NCBI GenBank assembly: GCA_035546335.1
Contig: DATKDP010000095.1
Location: 1-47,395, forward strand
DNA length: 47,395 bases
Direction of reading: 5' to 3'
From: DATKDP01 sp035546335
Lineage (GTDB): Bacteria > Acidobacteriota > Thermoanaerobaculia > Gp7-AA8
Shown here: positions 16,215 through 25,700 of the stretch, piece after piece
Layout of the letters: each line of letters begins with the position of its first letter
Numbering within the stretch: position 1 is the stretch's first letter
The notes under the pieces: model-generated
Databases searched by the model: none
The model's input: the letters and a program-made list of their open reading frames with translations, nothing else
Told to the model about the DNA's origin: nothing
Program-made: the position numbers and the translations under genes

Positions 16215-16529
16215 TCAATTCAACAGCCCCAGCTCACGCCATCGTTCGAGAAGGAACTTCCAGAAATCACGTCTGCGTCCGAGGTATCGCTCGAGCTGCA
16301 ACCAGTTGGTGGCGACCTCCTGAGGGGTGGTGAACAGCCAGACGTCAGGCTCTCGTGCTTCACGCATGATCTTTCCGATGAGACGGGCACGCTCCTCGGG
16401 TGGACCTTTCAGACGCCGGCGCAACTCGCCAACCGTCATCGGCTGATCCCACAAAAAGTAGGGGATCGCCTCCTCGGACGACAGGTCCGTCGTCAACGGT
16501 GCTCCCTTTGTCTCGAATCCAGCCATCAT
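16215..16529 (-). CDS. antitoxin-side partner of an AbiEii-like toxin, now alone
   Basis: The 104-residue product is charged and helical: MTVGELRRRLKGPPEERARLIGKIMREAREPDVW, then FTTPQEVATNWLQLERYLGRRRDFWKFLLERWRELGLL. I recall small proteins of this form encoded directly upstream of nucleotidyltransferase toxins, and the broken toxin start follows directly at 16214, which fits. The frame is open and conserved-looking, so this partner seems intact. The ribosome-binding site is weak. DNA-binding or antitoxin function is an inference from context. It could be an unrelated small protein. Confidence 0.6.
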   Translation of the reverse strand: MMAGFETKGAPLTTDLSSEEAIPYFLWDQPMTVGELRRRLKGPPEERARLIGKIMREAREPDVWLFTTPQEVATNWLQLERYLGRRRDFWKFLLERWRELGLLN

Positions 16530-16691
16530 GAGCCTCGACGAGTGTGAGCAATGGTGGCCACGCTCGGAACTATTCCCCGCATGTCAACCAACCTCTCCGT
16601 CATGAGGCCCTGTCATCGATGTGCAGTGCGACATTCTACCGCTCTCGCCCGCGGCGCAGATGTGGAGCGCGGCGCCATTCCTTCGCCGGTG

Positions 16692-16697
16692 TAGACT
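16692..16697 (+). promoter_or_regulatory. putative -10 box (TAGACT) of the ABC operon
   Basis: GGTGTAGACT ends 9 nt before the ATG of the first permease. No Shine-Dalgarno sequence is present between them, so a leaderless or very short leader is likely. Confidence 0.4.
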
Positions 16698-16706
16698 TCG
16701 CTGCGC

Positions 16707-17468
16707 ATGAATCGACGCAGGATCCTCGTCGCGATGCTTCCGCTCTCGTTCCTCCTGCTGGTCGCCGTGTGGCACGCGGCGATCGTGGGGAGCCCGGGAA
16801 GCCTGATCCCTCTTCCGCTGGACGTGGTCCGAGGGGTGGGAGAGCTGCTCGAGCAGGGGCTCCTCGTCCGCTATGTCGTCGCGTCGCTCTTTCGTGTGAC
16901 GTGGGGATATCTCGCCGGAGTTTTTCTCGCGATTCCGATGGGCATCGTCATCGGCCTCTCCCCGCGTCTCGATGCCGCGCTGAATCCGATCATCCAGATT
17001 CTGCGCCCGATCTCCCCGCTCGCCTGGATTCCGATCGCCATCCTCTGGTTTGGAGTGGGCGATCTCTCCGCGATTTTCCTGATTTTTCTGGCGTCGTTCT
17101 TCCCCATGGTCGTCACATCCGCACAGGCGGTGCAGCAGATCGATCCGGTCTTTCTCCACGCCGGCCGGAACTTCGGTCTGACGAAGAGACGCCTGATCCA
17201 CCGTATCGTCGTGCCGGCGGTGCTGCCGAGAATTCTCGTCGGGCTGCGCATCACGCTGGGTGTCGCCTGGCTGGTGGTCGTCGCTGCGGAGATGATCGCA
17301 GTGAGCTCCGGTCTCGGATTTCTCATCGTCGACGCGCGCAATGCGGGTGACCGCTACGATCTGGTCATCGCCGGGATGGTGATGATCGGACTCATCGGGC
17401 TCGGGCTCGACATGGCGATGCGGCGACTCGAGCAACTCCCTTCGACGCGCTGGGGGTTTGCCCGATGA
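16707..17468 (+). CDS. ABC importer permease, NitT/TauT type (first of two)
   Basis: The 253-residue inner-membrane protein belongs to the SsuC/TauC/NrtB-like permeases, with about six membrane segments (LVAMLPLSFLLLVAVWHAAIV, YLAGVFLAIPMGIVIGL, AIFLIFLASFFPMVV, LVVVAAEMIAVSSGLGFLI). The EAA-type loop that docks to the ATPase is about residues 150-175 (AGRNFGLTKRRLIHRIVVPAVLP). Its last four bases overlap the ATPase start (ATGA), showing an operon. It is closely similar to the second permease at 18229, so the two probably form a heterodimer. Substrates of the family include nitrate, sulfonates, taurine and pyrimidine precursors. None can be chosen here. Confidence 0.92.
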   Translation: MNRRRILVAMLPLSFLLLVAVWHAAIVGSPGSLIPLPLDVVRGVGELLEQGLLVRYVVASLFRVTWGYLAGVFLAIPMGIVIGLSPRLDAALNPIIQILRPISPLAWIPIAILWFGVGDLSAIFLIFLASFFPMVVTSAQAVQQIDPVFLHAGRNFGLTKRRLIHRIVVPAVLPRILVGLRITLGVAWLVVVAAEMIAVSSGLGFLIVDARNAGDRYDLVIAGMVMIGLIGLGLDMAMRRLEQLPSTRWGFAR

Positions 17469-18232
17469 GCGTTCCGTCCGGTCAGGTCAAAGTCGCAATC
17501 CGTGGCGTGACCAGGCAGTTTCCGACGGACGAGGCTGCGATCGAAGTCCTTCAGGACATCGATCTCGAGATCAGAGAGGGTGAGCTGGTCTGCATTCTCG
17601 GCCCCTCGGGATGCGGCAAGTCGACACTCCTGAACATCGTCGCGGGATTTCTCGAACCGACTCGTGGCAGCGTCACGATCGACGGGGAACCCGTCGTGGG
17701 ACCCGACCGGCGGCGCATTTTCGTATTCCAGGAGCGGGGCGTTTTTCCCTGGCTCACGGTGACGGGCAACGTCGCCTTCGGTCTCGATGGTCTCGGCGCC
17801 GCCGAACGATCGGAGCGCGTTCGTCATTACATCGACCTCGTCGGTCTACGCGGCTTCGAGCGAGCCTATCCGCACGAGCTGTCGGGCGGAATGAAGCAGC
17901 GCCTCGAGGTCGCGCGGGCGTTCGCGGTGAGCCCCGATGTCCTCTACCTCGACGAGCCGTTCGGAGCACTCGATTCGATCACGCGTCTCACGATGCGCCG
18001 CGAGCTGCTCCGACTGTGGCGGGCGGAGCGAAAGACGATTCTGTTCGTCACTCACGACATTGAGGAGTCAGTGCAGATTGCGGATCGTGTCGTCGTGCTC
18101 ACCGCGCGTCCGGGCCGCGTGCGCCGCATCGTCGAGATCGACATCGCACATCCGCGCGATCTCAGCGACCCGCGTTACATCGAGCTGCGGGACGCAATCT
18201 TCGCCGAGATCGGACTGGCGCACCAGATATGA
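17465..18232 (+). CDS. ABC importer ATP-binding protein, NitT/TauT type
   Basis: The 255-residue ATPase has Walker A GPSGCGKST (about residues 43-51), Q-loop FQERGVFPWLTV, signature LSGGMKQRLEVARAF, Walker B VLYLDEPFGALD, and the switch His in FVTHDIEESVQIADR. These are the SsuB/TauB-like features. Its start overlaps the first permease by four bases and its end overlaps the second permease by four bases, so the three genes should be translationally coupled. It would power uptake through the two permeases. Confidence 0.95.
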   Translation: MSVPSGQVKVAIRGVTRQFPTDEAAIEVLQDIDLEIREGELVCILGPSGCGKSTLLNIVAGFLEPTRGSVTIDGEPVVGPDRRRIFVFQERGVFPWLTVTGNVAFGLDGLGAAERSERVRHYIDLVGLRGFERAYPHELSGGMKQRLEVARAFAVSPDVLYLDEPFGALDSITRLTMRRELLRLWRAERKTILFVTHDIEESVQIADRVVVLTARPGRVRRIVEIDIAHPRDLSDPRYIELRDAIFAEIGLAHQI

Positions 18233-18987
18233 GACGATGGGAGCGATTCGCTCTTCCTCTGACCGCCTCGGCATGCCTGCTGGCTGTCTGGTCGCTGGCC
18301 GTTCATGTGACCGCAACCGACATTTTTCCTTCTCCGCTCGCCGTCGCCCAGGGGATTGGAGAGCTGTTCCGCCGCGGCATCCTCGTCAGCTACGTAGTGG
18401 ACTCGATGCGGCGCGTGGCAATCGGATTCGCTCTCGCATCGCTCTTCGCAATTCCGATCGGCATGCTATGCGGCTGGTCACGAAGCATCAACGCCGCGGT
18501 CAATCCGCTGGTCCAGGCGCTGAGGCCGATCAGCCCGATCGCCTGGATGCCCCTGGCGGTGATCTGGTTCGGCATCGGCGAGGCCGCGCCGGTGTTCCTC
18601 ATTTTCCTCGGCGGCTTTTTTCCACTCGTTCTCGCGGCGAACAACGGCGTGCGCAACGTGCCCGAGATTCATCTTCGGGCGGCGGCGAACTTCGGGCTTT
18701 CGACCTTCGCGACCCTCCGGCGCGTCGTGTTCCCGGCGGCCGTGCCCAACATTCTGATCGGACTGCGGATCTCGCTCGGAGTCTCGTGGCTGGTGCTGGT
18801 GGCTGCGGAGATGATCGCCGTCGATTCCGGTCTCGGATACCTGATCATCGACGCTCGCAACGCGGGGAAACGATACGATCTCGTCGTAGCCGGGATGCTG
18901 CTCATCGGCACGATCGGTCTGATTCTCGACAGCTCGCTGCGGAGGCTCGAGCGAGCTCGCATTTTTCGTTGGGGATTCCGCGGGTGA
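18229..18987 (+). CDS. ABC importer permease, NitT/TauT type (second of two)
   Basis: The 252-residue permease is a paralogue of the one at 16707. Long stretches align without gaps: RPISPIAWMPLAVIWFGIG, FLIFLGGFFPLVLAA, LRISLGVSWLVLVAAEMIAV, and YLIIDARNAGKRYDLV. The docking loop is AAANFGLSTFATLRRVVFPAAVP. Having one ATPase between two distinct permeases is less common than the usual single-permease layout and suggests a heterodimeric channel formed by duplication. The binding-protein gene follows after 92 bp. Confidence 0.92.
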   Translation: MRRWERFALPLTASACLLAVWSLAVHVTATDIFPSPLAVAQGIGELFRRGILVSYVVDSMRRVAIGFALASLFAIPIGMLCGWSRSINAAVNPLVQALRPISPIAWMPLAVIWFGIGEAAPVFLIFLGGFFPLVLAANNGVRNVPEIHLRAAANFGLSTFATLRRVVFPAAVPNILIGLRISLGVSWLVLVAAEMIAVDSGLGYLIIDARNAGKRYDLVVAGMLLIGTIGLILDSSLRRLERARIFRWGFRG

Positions 18988-19079
18988 GATCGGCGCACGA
19001 CTCGCCCTTGTCGCTTCTGAAGCCCGCGTGACGCCTGTTGCGACTGGTGAGACAATTCTCCGGAGGACGAAACCGCTCG

Positions 19080-20138
19080 ATGTCGGCGAATCGACGAATT
19101 CTGACGGGTGTTGCAGTGTGGGTCGTGCTCGTCACCGCGCTTCATTTCGCGTGGAACGTGAACTGGTCGGTCATCACCAACGATCTGGTTCCCCTCGACA
19201 AGCGCAAGCTCAACGTCGCATACATCCCGGTCACGTGACACCTCGCGTGCCCGGTGACCGACTACATCTCGGCCTACTCGGATCATGGCAACCTCTTCAT
19301 CCCGCGCCTCTTTCAGGGATTTCCGGAAATCAAGGAGGCGCTCATGTCCGACAAGATCCAGGCCGGATTCATGGTCGCGCCGATGGCAATCGCCCTGCGG
19401 GCCCAGGGCGTTCCCGTCAGGATCGTCTACCTCGGACACCGCTACGGAAGCGCGGTGGTCGTCGGGAAGGACTCCGCCATCCGATCTCCAGCGGACCTGC
19501 GCGGTCGCACCATTGCGATTCCCAGCCGCTTCTCCAACGAGCGCCTCGTCGTCTACAAAGTCCTCAGAGACCTCGCGATCCCTCCCGACGAGGTTCGTCT
19601 GGTCGAAATGGCGCCGCCCGACGTTGCCGGAGCGCTCGCCTCGAGCGCGATCGATGCCTTCTCCATGGGCGAGCCTTTCCCGTCGCAGGCGGAGATCGGA
19701 GGCTTCGGGCGCGTGCTCTTCCACGCGAAGGACGTATGGCCTGACTACACCTCCTGTGTGCTCGTCGTGCGGCAGGACGTGATCGATCGCCGGCCGGAGA
19801 CGGTACAGATTCTCGTCGATGGCATCGCACGCTCCGGCATCTGGCTCGATGACGGCCGCGAGAACCGCGAGCACGCCGCCGAATTCGTCGGACGCTTCTA
19901 CTACCGACAGGATCCGAAGCTGCTCCGCTGGGCGCTGACCAATCCGCTCGATCGGGTGAAGTACACGCCGCTGACGCCCTACAAGGACGAGTTCGATCTG
20001 ATCGTCGACCTGATGCTGGAGACCGAAACACTCGACCGGCACATCGAGTTTTCGGAGTACGTCGACGCGCAGTTCGCCGAGGGTGCGAAGCACCAGACGG
20101 CGTGGAAATACAAGCCGGGAAGCGGGCGAGCGGAGTGA
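19080..20138 (+). CDS. ABC importer substrate-binding protein with an in-frame TGA at codon 53
   Basis: Read through, the gene encodes 352 residues: an N-terminal membrane anchor (ILTGVAVWVVLVTALHFAW), KLNVAYIPVT, a TGA (19236-19238), HLACPVTDYISAYSDHG, then a NitT/TauT-type binding fold (GFPEIKEALMSDKIQAGFMVAPMA, YGSAVVVGKDSAIRSPADLRG, SSAIDAFSMGEPFPSQ). Frame and codon use are normal on both sides of the TGA, and the operon is otherwise intact. I believe relatives have Cys here (PVTCHLxCPVT), which differs from TGA by one base. The TGA could be a nonsense mutation, a sequence error or a selenocysteine codon. Restart at GTG 19254 would give a protein lacking its anchor. Confidence 0.75.
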
Positions 20139-20291
20139 GTGGAGCGGCCGAAATTCCGATCTTCCAAGGCATCCATGAAGGGATGCGAGGGAGAAATCGT
20201 CGCACATGCCACGGTTGGGCATGGAGAGCCGGCAATCTCGTCCGTTCTCGGCCTGGTTCTTGCCTCAGTCTGGTAGCGATGGAGGTGCAGC

Positions 20292-20444
20292 ATGGTGATC
20301 GAGAAGGACATGCGAGGGGAGCGCGAGGAGGAGCGCCGGAAGGGGGCGCGGCGAAACAGCGATCAGCCGGCCGTACAACGGGCGCCGGACGAGGATTACG
20401 CGGATTCGCCCGAGGCGATCAGCGAGCGGGACGATCCCTGTTGA
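20292..20444 (+). CDS. small hydrophilic protein, 50 residues
   Basis: A 50-codon frame, too short for usual thresholds, has a perfect GGAGG followed by TGCAGC and ATG. The product (beginning MVIEKDMRGEREEERRKGAR, ending in Asp-Asp-Pro-Cys) is almost entirely charged or polar, with no membrane segment, and is probably disordered. I do not recognise it. The ribosome-binding site is the main evidence. The preceding gap (20139-20291) holds a degenerate GGCCGAA-type palindrome. Confidence 0.5.
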   Translation: MVIEKDMRGEREEERRKGARRNSDQPAVQRAPDEDYADSPEAISERDDPC

Positions 20445-20470
20445 CACCCGGTTGAGACCGCCTCGTCAAT

Positions 20471-22549
20471 TCACTTCACGCGCCCGAGAGCTTCCGCCGT
20501 CGCCTTCAGAAGTGCCTCCGGGCCGACTGGTGCACCTGTCGCCTGAGTCATCCAGAGATCCGGTATGACGTTTCCGATCACCGCCATCCTGGCGAACTCT
20601 GGACCGATCTCTCCTTTTCGCTCCATCTGCTGTTTGATCTGGAACGCGATCATCCGGCCGATCGGGTAGTCGGGAAGGTAGAGGGTGGATGAGATCATGT
20701 GCGAGTAGACGCCGAGCAGGACGACGTCTTTCCGCCGAAAGATTGAGGCGTAGTAGCGGTTCCAGACATCCTTCGAAATCCGGACGGTCGCCTCTCGCAA
20801 CTGAGCCGGTGTGGCGTCAGGGTTGTCGTACATCCAGTGCCACACCGCCATGTCGACGAGCGCGACGCCCGCGATCTCGTATGTCCCCCAGAAGTCGTCG
20901 AGCGCTCCGAGGGCCTTCGAAGCCTCATCCGGACTGGCGAGACCGAGAAGCTCGAGATCGCGCGCCTGGAATACGAAGGCGAGCGCTTCGGTGAACGCCG
21001 TGTTCGGCACACCCTGCAACAGCGTGTGATCGATCCGGTTCGTCGACAGAATCTGCTCGACGTTGTGCCCGAGCTCGTGCACCGCGATGTTGTAGCCCTT
21101 GTAGTTCATTCCTCCTTTTTCGACACGGGTGCGCAGATACGCCTTGTCTCCTCGTCGCCCCGCACCGAACGCGTGCCCGGCACCGCGCGAAGGATGAACC
21201 TCGATATTCGCCGCGAGATAGTCCGATAGCTCCTCGGAAAATCCGAGCTTCCTCAGAATGTTCGGAATGTCGGCGTGGAATGCCGCCGCAGTCGGGTACT
21301 TCTTCGAGACGATCGCATCGAGCTCCGCCTCGGTATACGCACCTCGCGGTTTGAATCCGTTGTACCAGATGTCGAACGGCTCGAGAGGGCGCCCGAGACG
21401 CTTCTCGATCAGACGGGCGACGCGCGGCGCCAGCGGCGAGGCGAGGACCTGCTCGAACATCGCCCGCACGCGAGCCTCCGGAATCTCGCGGTTCTCGTCG
21501 AAGCGCCGCGCGATCAGAGTCGGCGCCATCGGTGAGTACGGATCGGCCCGCCGAACTGCGCGATAGATGTCGAGCAGTCGCGCGTAACGCGTGTCGGGCT
21601 CCGGTGCACCGGATGGCGGTTCGGAAAGAGCAGGCACCGCTCCCTCCTCGAAGTCGGCGACGGAAGAGGCGACCACGGTATTGGAGAACGGCTTCCAGTC
21701 CACGCGAGGACTGTCGATGACGACGGCGGGGATCGACTGCGTGACGATCCGCTCCATGACCTGCTGGATCAATCTCTGCTTCGGCAGCCCCTCTTTTTCG
21801 CTGTAGGCGGCTTTCAGATCGTCGCGCAGATTCCAGTGAGAGATCAGCCGCAGACCCCGGGGGAAAAGACGGCGTCCCTGTTCGTCGAGCGCGTGATGCA
21901 TCCAGAGGTTGTACTGGGCGATGTAGGCTCCGGCACGCGAAGACGCTTCACCGATCGCCAGATTCACATCGGCCGGCACCCGCCTGCCGAACTGCTGCGC
22001 CAGTCGCGCTTCGGCCCACTCCCTCCGCGACCACTGATGGCCTTCCGCCAGACGCTCCTGAAGCGTCGTGAGGCGAAAGTTCAGAAGGACGACGAACGCG
22101 ATCTTGTTCTGAAAGAGGTCTTCGGTGAGATGTGCCCCCGGACTGTACCCGGCGAGAATCTGATCGAATGGAAGGATCGGTCCGCGGTCGAGATCGACGT
22201 GCATACGCAGCTCGCGAACGAGATCCGTCAGATGCCCGCCGATCTGTTCGAAGGCGATCTCCATCCGCTCGAACATCTGATCGCGCGTGGCGTCGCCGGC
22301 TGCGAAGTGCGTCCGCACCAAGCTCTCGAACGCGGCAGCATCGCCGTCCTCGGTGCGCCAGAGGCTCCTCACCTGATTCATTCCGCGCACGAGTCGTTGG
22401 CGGATTTCCTCGCCATGTCTGGCAACGAGCTCCGATTCGAGCTTCGCCATCGTCCCCGCCAGCGGCGCGGCGGACGGATCCTGAGCCTGTACAGCACCGG
22501 CGAAGGCGAGAGCGAGAATCGGAAGCGAGATGAAGATCGGGTTTTTCAT
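20471..22549 (-). CDS. exported HExxH zinc metallopeptidase, M3-like
   Basis: The 692-residue product has a signal peptide (NPIFISLPILALAFAGAVQA). Its catalytic site is AVHELGHNVEQ (about residues 488-492), with a candidate third ligand Glu in FTEALAFVF about 26 residues further on, the gluzincin arrangement seen in M3-type oligopeptidases. The large helical region before it fits that fold. It is not a textbook M3 sequence, so the family is tentative. There is no Shine-Dalgarno sequence. A TAGAAT hexamer lies exactly 6 nt before the ATG, again suggesting leaderless transcription. The likely role is periplasmic peptide degradation. Confidence 0.82.
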   Translation of the reverse strand: MKNPIFISLPILALAFAGAVQAQDPSAAPLAGTMAKLESELVARHGEEIRQRLVRGMNQVRSLWRTEDGDAAAFESLVRTHFAAGDATRDQMFERMEIAFEQIGGHLTDLVRELRMHVDLDRGPILPFDQILAGYSPGAHLTEDLFQNKIAFVVLLNFRLTTLQERLAEGHQWSRREWAEARLAQQFGRRVPADVNLAIGEASSRAGAYIAQYNLWMHHALDEQGRRLFPRGLRLISHWNLRDDLKAAYSEKEGLPKQRLIQQVMERIVTQSIPAVVIDSPRVDWKPFSNTVVASSVADFEEGAVPALSEPPSGAPEPDTRYARLLDIYRAVRRADPYSPMAPTLIARRFDENREIPEARVRAMFEQVLASPLAPRVARLIEKRLGRPLEPFDIWYNGFKPRGAYTEAELDAIVSKKYPTAAAFHADIPNILRKLGFSEELSDYLAANIEVHPSRGAGHAFGAGRRGDKAYLRTRVEKGGMNYKGYNIAVHELGHNVEQILSTNRIDHTLLQGVPNTAFTEALAFVFQARDLELLGLASPDEASKALGALDDFWGTYEIAGVALVDMAVWHWMYDNPDATPAQLREATVRISKDVWNRYYASIFRRKDVVLLGVYSHMISSTLYLPDYPIGRMIAFQIKQQMERKGEIGPEFARMAVIGNVIPDLWMTQATGAPVGPEALLKATAEALGRVK

Positions 22550-22555
22550 GCACGC

Positions 22556-22561
22556 ATTCTA
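22556..22561 (-). promoter_or_regulatory. putative -10 box (TAGAAT) of a leaderless gene
   Basis: On the minus strand GCTAGAATGCGTGC is followed directly by the ATG of the HExxH peptidase, a 6-nt spacing. Confidence 0.45.
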
Positions 22562-22728
22562 GCCCGCTTTTCTCCAGCCCCTTTCGATTCTCACATGTTC
22601 TCGCGGGAATGCGGGCGAAGCTCTTGCGCTGCCAGCCTTTTTGCAAGCTTCATCGATCTCGCGCGCAGATGTTCGCCCCAACCGACAGCCATCGCGGGCA
22701 CCGATGGCGAGCCTCGAGTCTCACGCGT

Positions 22729-25700
22729 TCACCGACGCAGAGGACGCCGCCTTCCGCCGCTCTGCGTGATCTCGACGCTGAAGTCCGCAATCGAGATCAC
22801 TCCGGTCCGTTGCGAGCCGTCGTTCGCCGCAACGGAGAATCGCACCTCTCCGTTGCCTGTGCCCGACGCCGCTGTGAAGGTGATCCACGGGACATTCGCA
22901 ACGGCGTTCCATCCGCAACCCGAGGGAGCAGTGACCGCGATCGCTGCGGACCCGGCACCTCCGCCGAGCCCGTGAGAGAGCGGCGTCACGCCGAAGGTGC
23001 AGGTGGAGGCCGCAGCGCCGGTCGAGATCACTGCGCGAATCAGGATGTTCACGGGAATCTGCCCTCCGCTCGAAGGGGCGGCGACGAGCGGTCCCTGATA
23101 GGTCACCCCTCCATCGGTAGAAAAGAACCCGCGCTGCTGTTGCGGGCCGTTCGAGTCGGCAGCGTAGACGACGCCGGCGGAGGGATTCGGGGAGCGGTAC
23201 CCGACGTAGAAGTCACCGCCGTTGATCGTCGCGGATCCCGAAACCGGAAAATCGAAGAACGCGCCGGCGGTCGTGACAGCAGGCACGCTCACGGTCTGGA
23301 CGAAGAGGACCTGCGGGCCGATCGGAGGCTGATTCGTACCGGGGGCTCCGGCGAAGGCGATGAGCTGGATCTGGGCTCCGGTCGGATTCGGCTGGTTGGG
23401 AAACTGATAGAGGAAGAGCCGGATCGTCTTGAGCGTCGCCGGATAGCTCGCCGGCGTGAGGCGGTTCACGACGATCACCCCGTTCCCGGCGACCGCTGTT
23501 TCGAGAGAGCCGTCGTCGGTGGAGAGGATGGCGTCGGCCGATCCCGCGCCCCCTTCACCGCGGAGACGGATCACGACCGCGGGCGCGGTGGTGTCGTTGT
23601 TCGCGACAGTCAGTGTCGCTGTCTGGACGCCCGTCGCTGAGGGAGCGAAGCGGAGAACGACGTCCTGCTCAGCACCCGCCTCGACCGAGAAGGGAGGCGA
23701 TGGCGACACGACGCTGAACTGCGGGCTGGTGATCGAGATTGCGTTGACGTTCAGCGGTGCCGACCCCTGGTTGCGCAGGGCGAAGGACATCGTGCGGTTC
23801 GCACCTGGCGTGACCGCACCGAAATTCAGCCCGTGCGGTGCGATGTCGATGTCGGGCGACAGCGGACGGATCGCGATCGCCGTCGCGTAGACCATGATCT
23901 GAGGTCTCGCCTGATCGTCGCTGGTCACGATGAGATCCGTCGTAAAATCGCCGGCGGCCGTCGGACTGAAGCGGACCGTTGCGGTCTGGGTTGCTCCCGG
24001 CGCAATCGTGAACGGAGCGGCGGGTGACACGAGCGAGAACACCGGCGTCGAGCCGCGAATCGACTGCACGGTGACCGCGGCCGATCCGGTGTTGCGGATC
24101 GTGATCGCGCGATCCGCCGACGTTCCCGTGGAAATGACGCCGAATGTGATCGCCGTCGTCGTCACTTCGATTCCACGCAGGGTCACGTTGAACGTCATGC
24201 TGTTCGACTGCTGTCCGGCGACGGTCACGGTGACGGCCGGCGTTCCGCTCGCGGCGGGGGGCACGACGACCGTCAAACCCGCCGGCGACGCTGCAGTGAC
24301 CTCCGCTCTCTCGTCGCCGAATCGGACGGCGTTGTCCGGTGCGATCTGGCTGAAACCGGCTCCGGTGATTACCACGGTGGTGCCCGCAGCGCCGCTCGAA
24401 GGCTGAAGGGAGGTGACCGCCGGTTTCGGAAAGACGAAGGTCTTCTGCGCAAACTGTTCCGTCGCGATCGCGACGGCCGGCCAGTAACTGGCGTTCTCGA
24501 TCACCAGAGGCTCCTGCGTCGATCCGGGAACGGTGATCACCGCGCGGACTGGATAATGGTCCGGCGGCATCTCGAAGTAGAGAAGACCGTTCTGGACAGG
24601 AACCATTCGGGTGCTGTTGAAGTGCTCGAAGCCGGCACCGAACTCGAAGGAGACCTTCACTTCGCCCGCATCGATGACGTTTCCGCTCGCGTCCTTCAGC
24701 TCGATTCTGATGTTCGATCCGGTGATCTTGCGCACGCTCTCGCGCCACGGACGAGCCGGTATCGACAGCGGCTGCTTCCCTTCGGCGTCGGAGCCGAGCC
24801 AGGTTGCGCCGTTGGCCGGCTTCCCGATCGTCTCGCCGAGCTGATACTTCCAGTCCCCGTTGTCGTGAAACACCCGATGCATGACGAAGATCTCGTCGAG
24901 CTGGCTCAGGCCGCTCCTGCGCGGATTGTTCTCAGACCTCGTCATCGCCGCCGGCAGACGGTTGATCAGAATGCTTCGCAGCTCGACGAGCGTGTTCGGT
25001 ATGTCGGCAGCGATGGCCTGCATGATCACTTCCGGTGCGACCGTGATGCTGTCGGCCGGTGAGAACGCGCCCCATTTCACATCCGCGTGGGGCTCGGCGT
25101 CTCCAGGCGTATCGACGAGATCCCACAGAATGCCGGCGACCGAGAGCTCCTCGCGGGGCGGCGACTGCGGTGGATCGGCATCACTGGCGCGACGATGGAA
25201 CCAGGCAGGCCAGTTCTGTTCGAGACTCAGTCCGGTGTGCGTCGGATTCAATGCGCCCGTAGAGCTGAGCCCGTTGACGGTCATGACCCCGCCGGCATCT
25301 CCGTCGAGGATCCGGTTGCCGACCACGGCCCAGAACGTCGCGAATCCTTCATTGATCGAGTCGCTGGTGTAACTGTTCGAGTAGCCGCCATGGCTCAGAC
25401 TTCGCCGCTGAGTATCGGACGGATCATATTCCGGAGGGACGACCAGCCCGATTCCGTACAGCTCACGGATGACGTGATGCCCGAATTCATGCCTGAGGAC
25501 GTCGGGATGCGATCCGGGAAGACTGCTGTCGCGGAAGAGCGTGATCGAGGAGGCGCTGCGGCATTCGGGCAGGCGCTCGATGGGACAGTAGTACGACGTC
25601 GGCGTGCCGTTGAGATAGACCTCGACCGGCAGGTCGCCCCTGAGCGGCCGGCCCGGGAACATCTTCGGCCAGAGCTCGTAGATCTGCTGCCAGAGGTGCC

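Noticed and set aside
19229..19275. Bacterial SECIS element after the TGA
   Set aside because: Short stems can be drawn, but the loop lacks the usual features and the stem-to-TGA distance is poor. Not strong enough to annotate.
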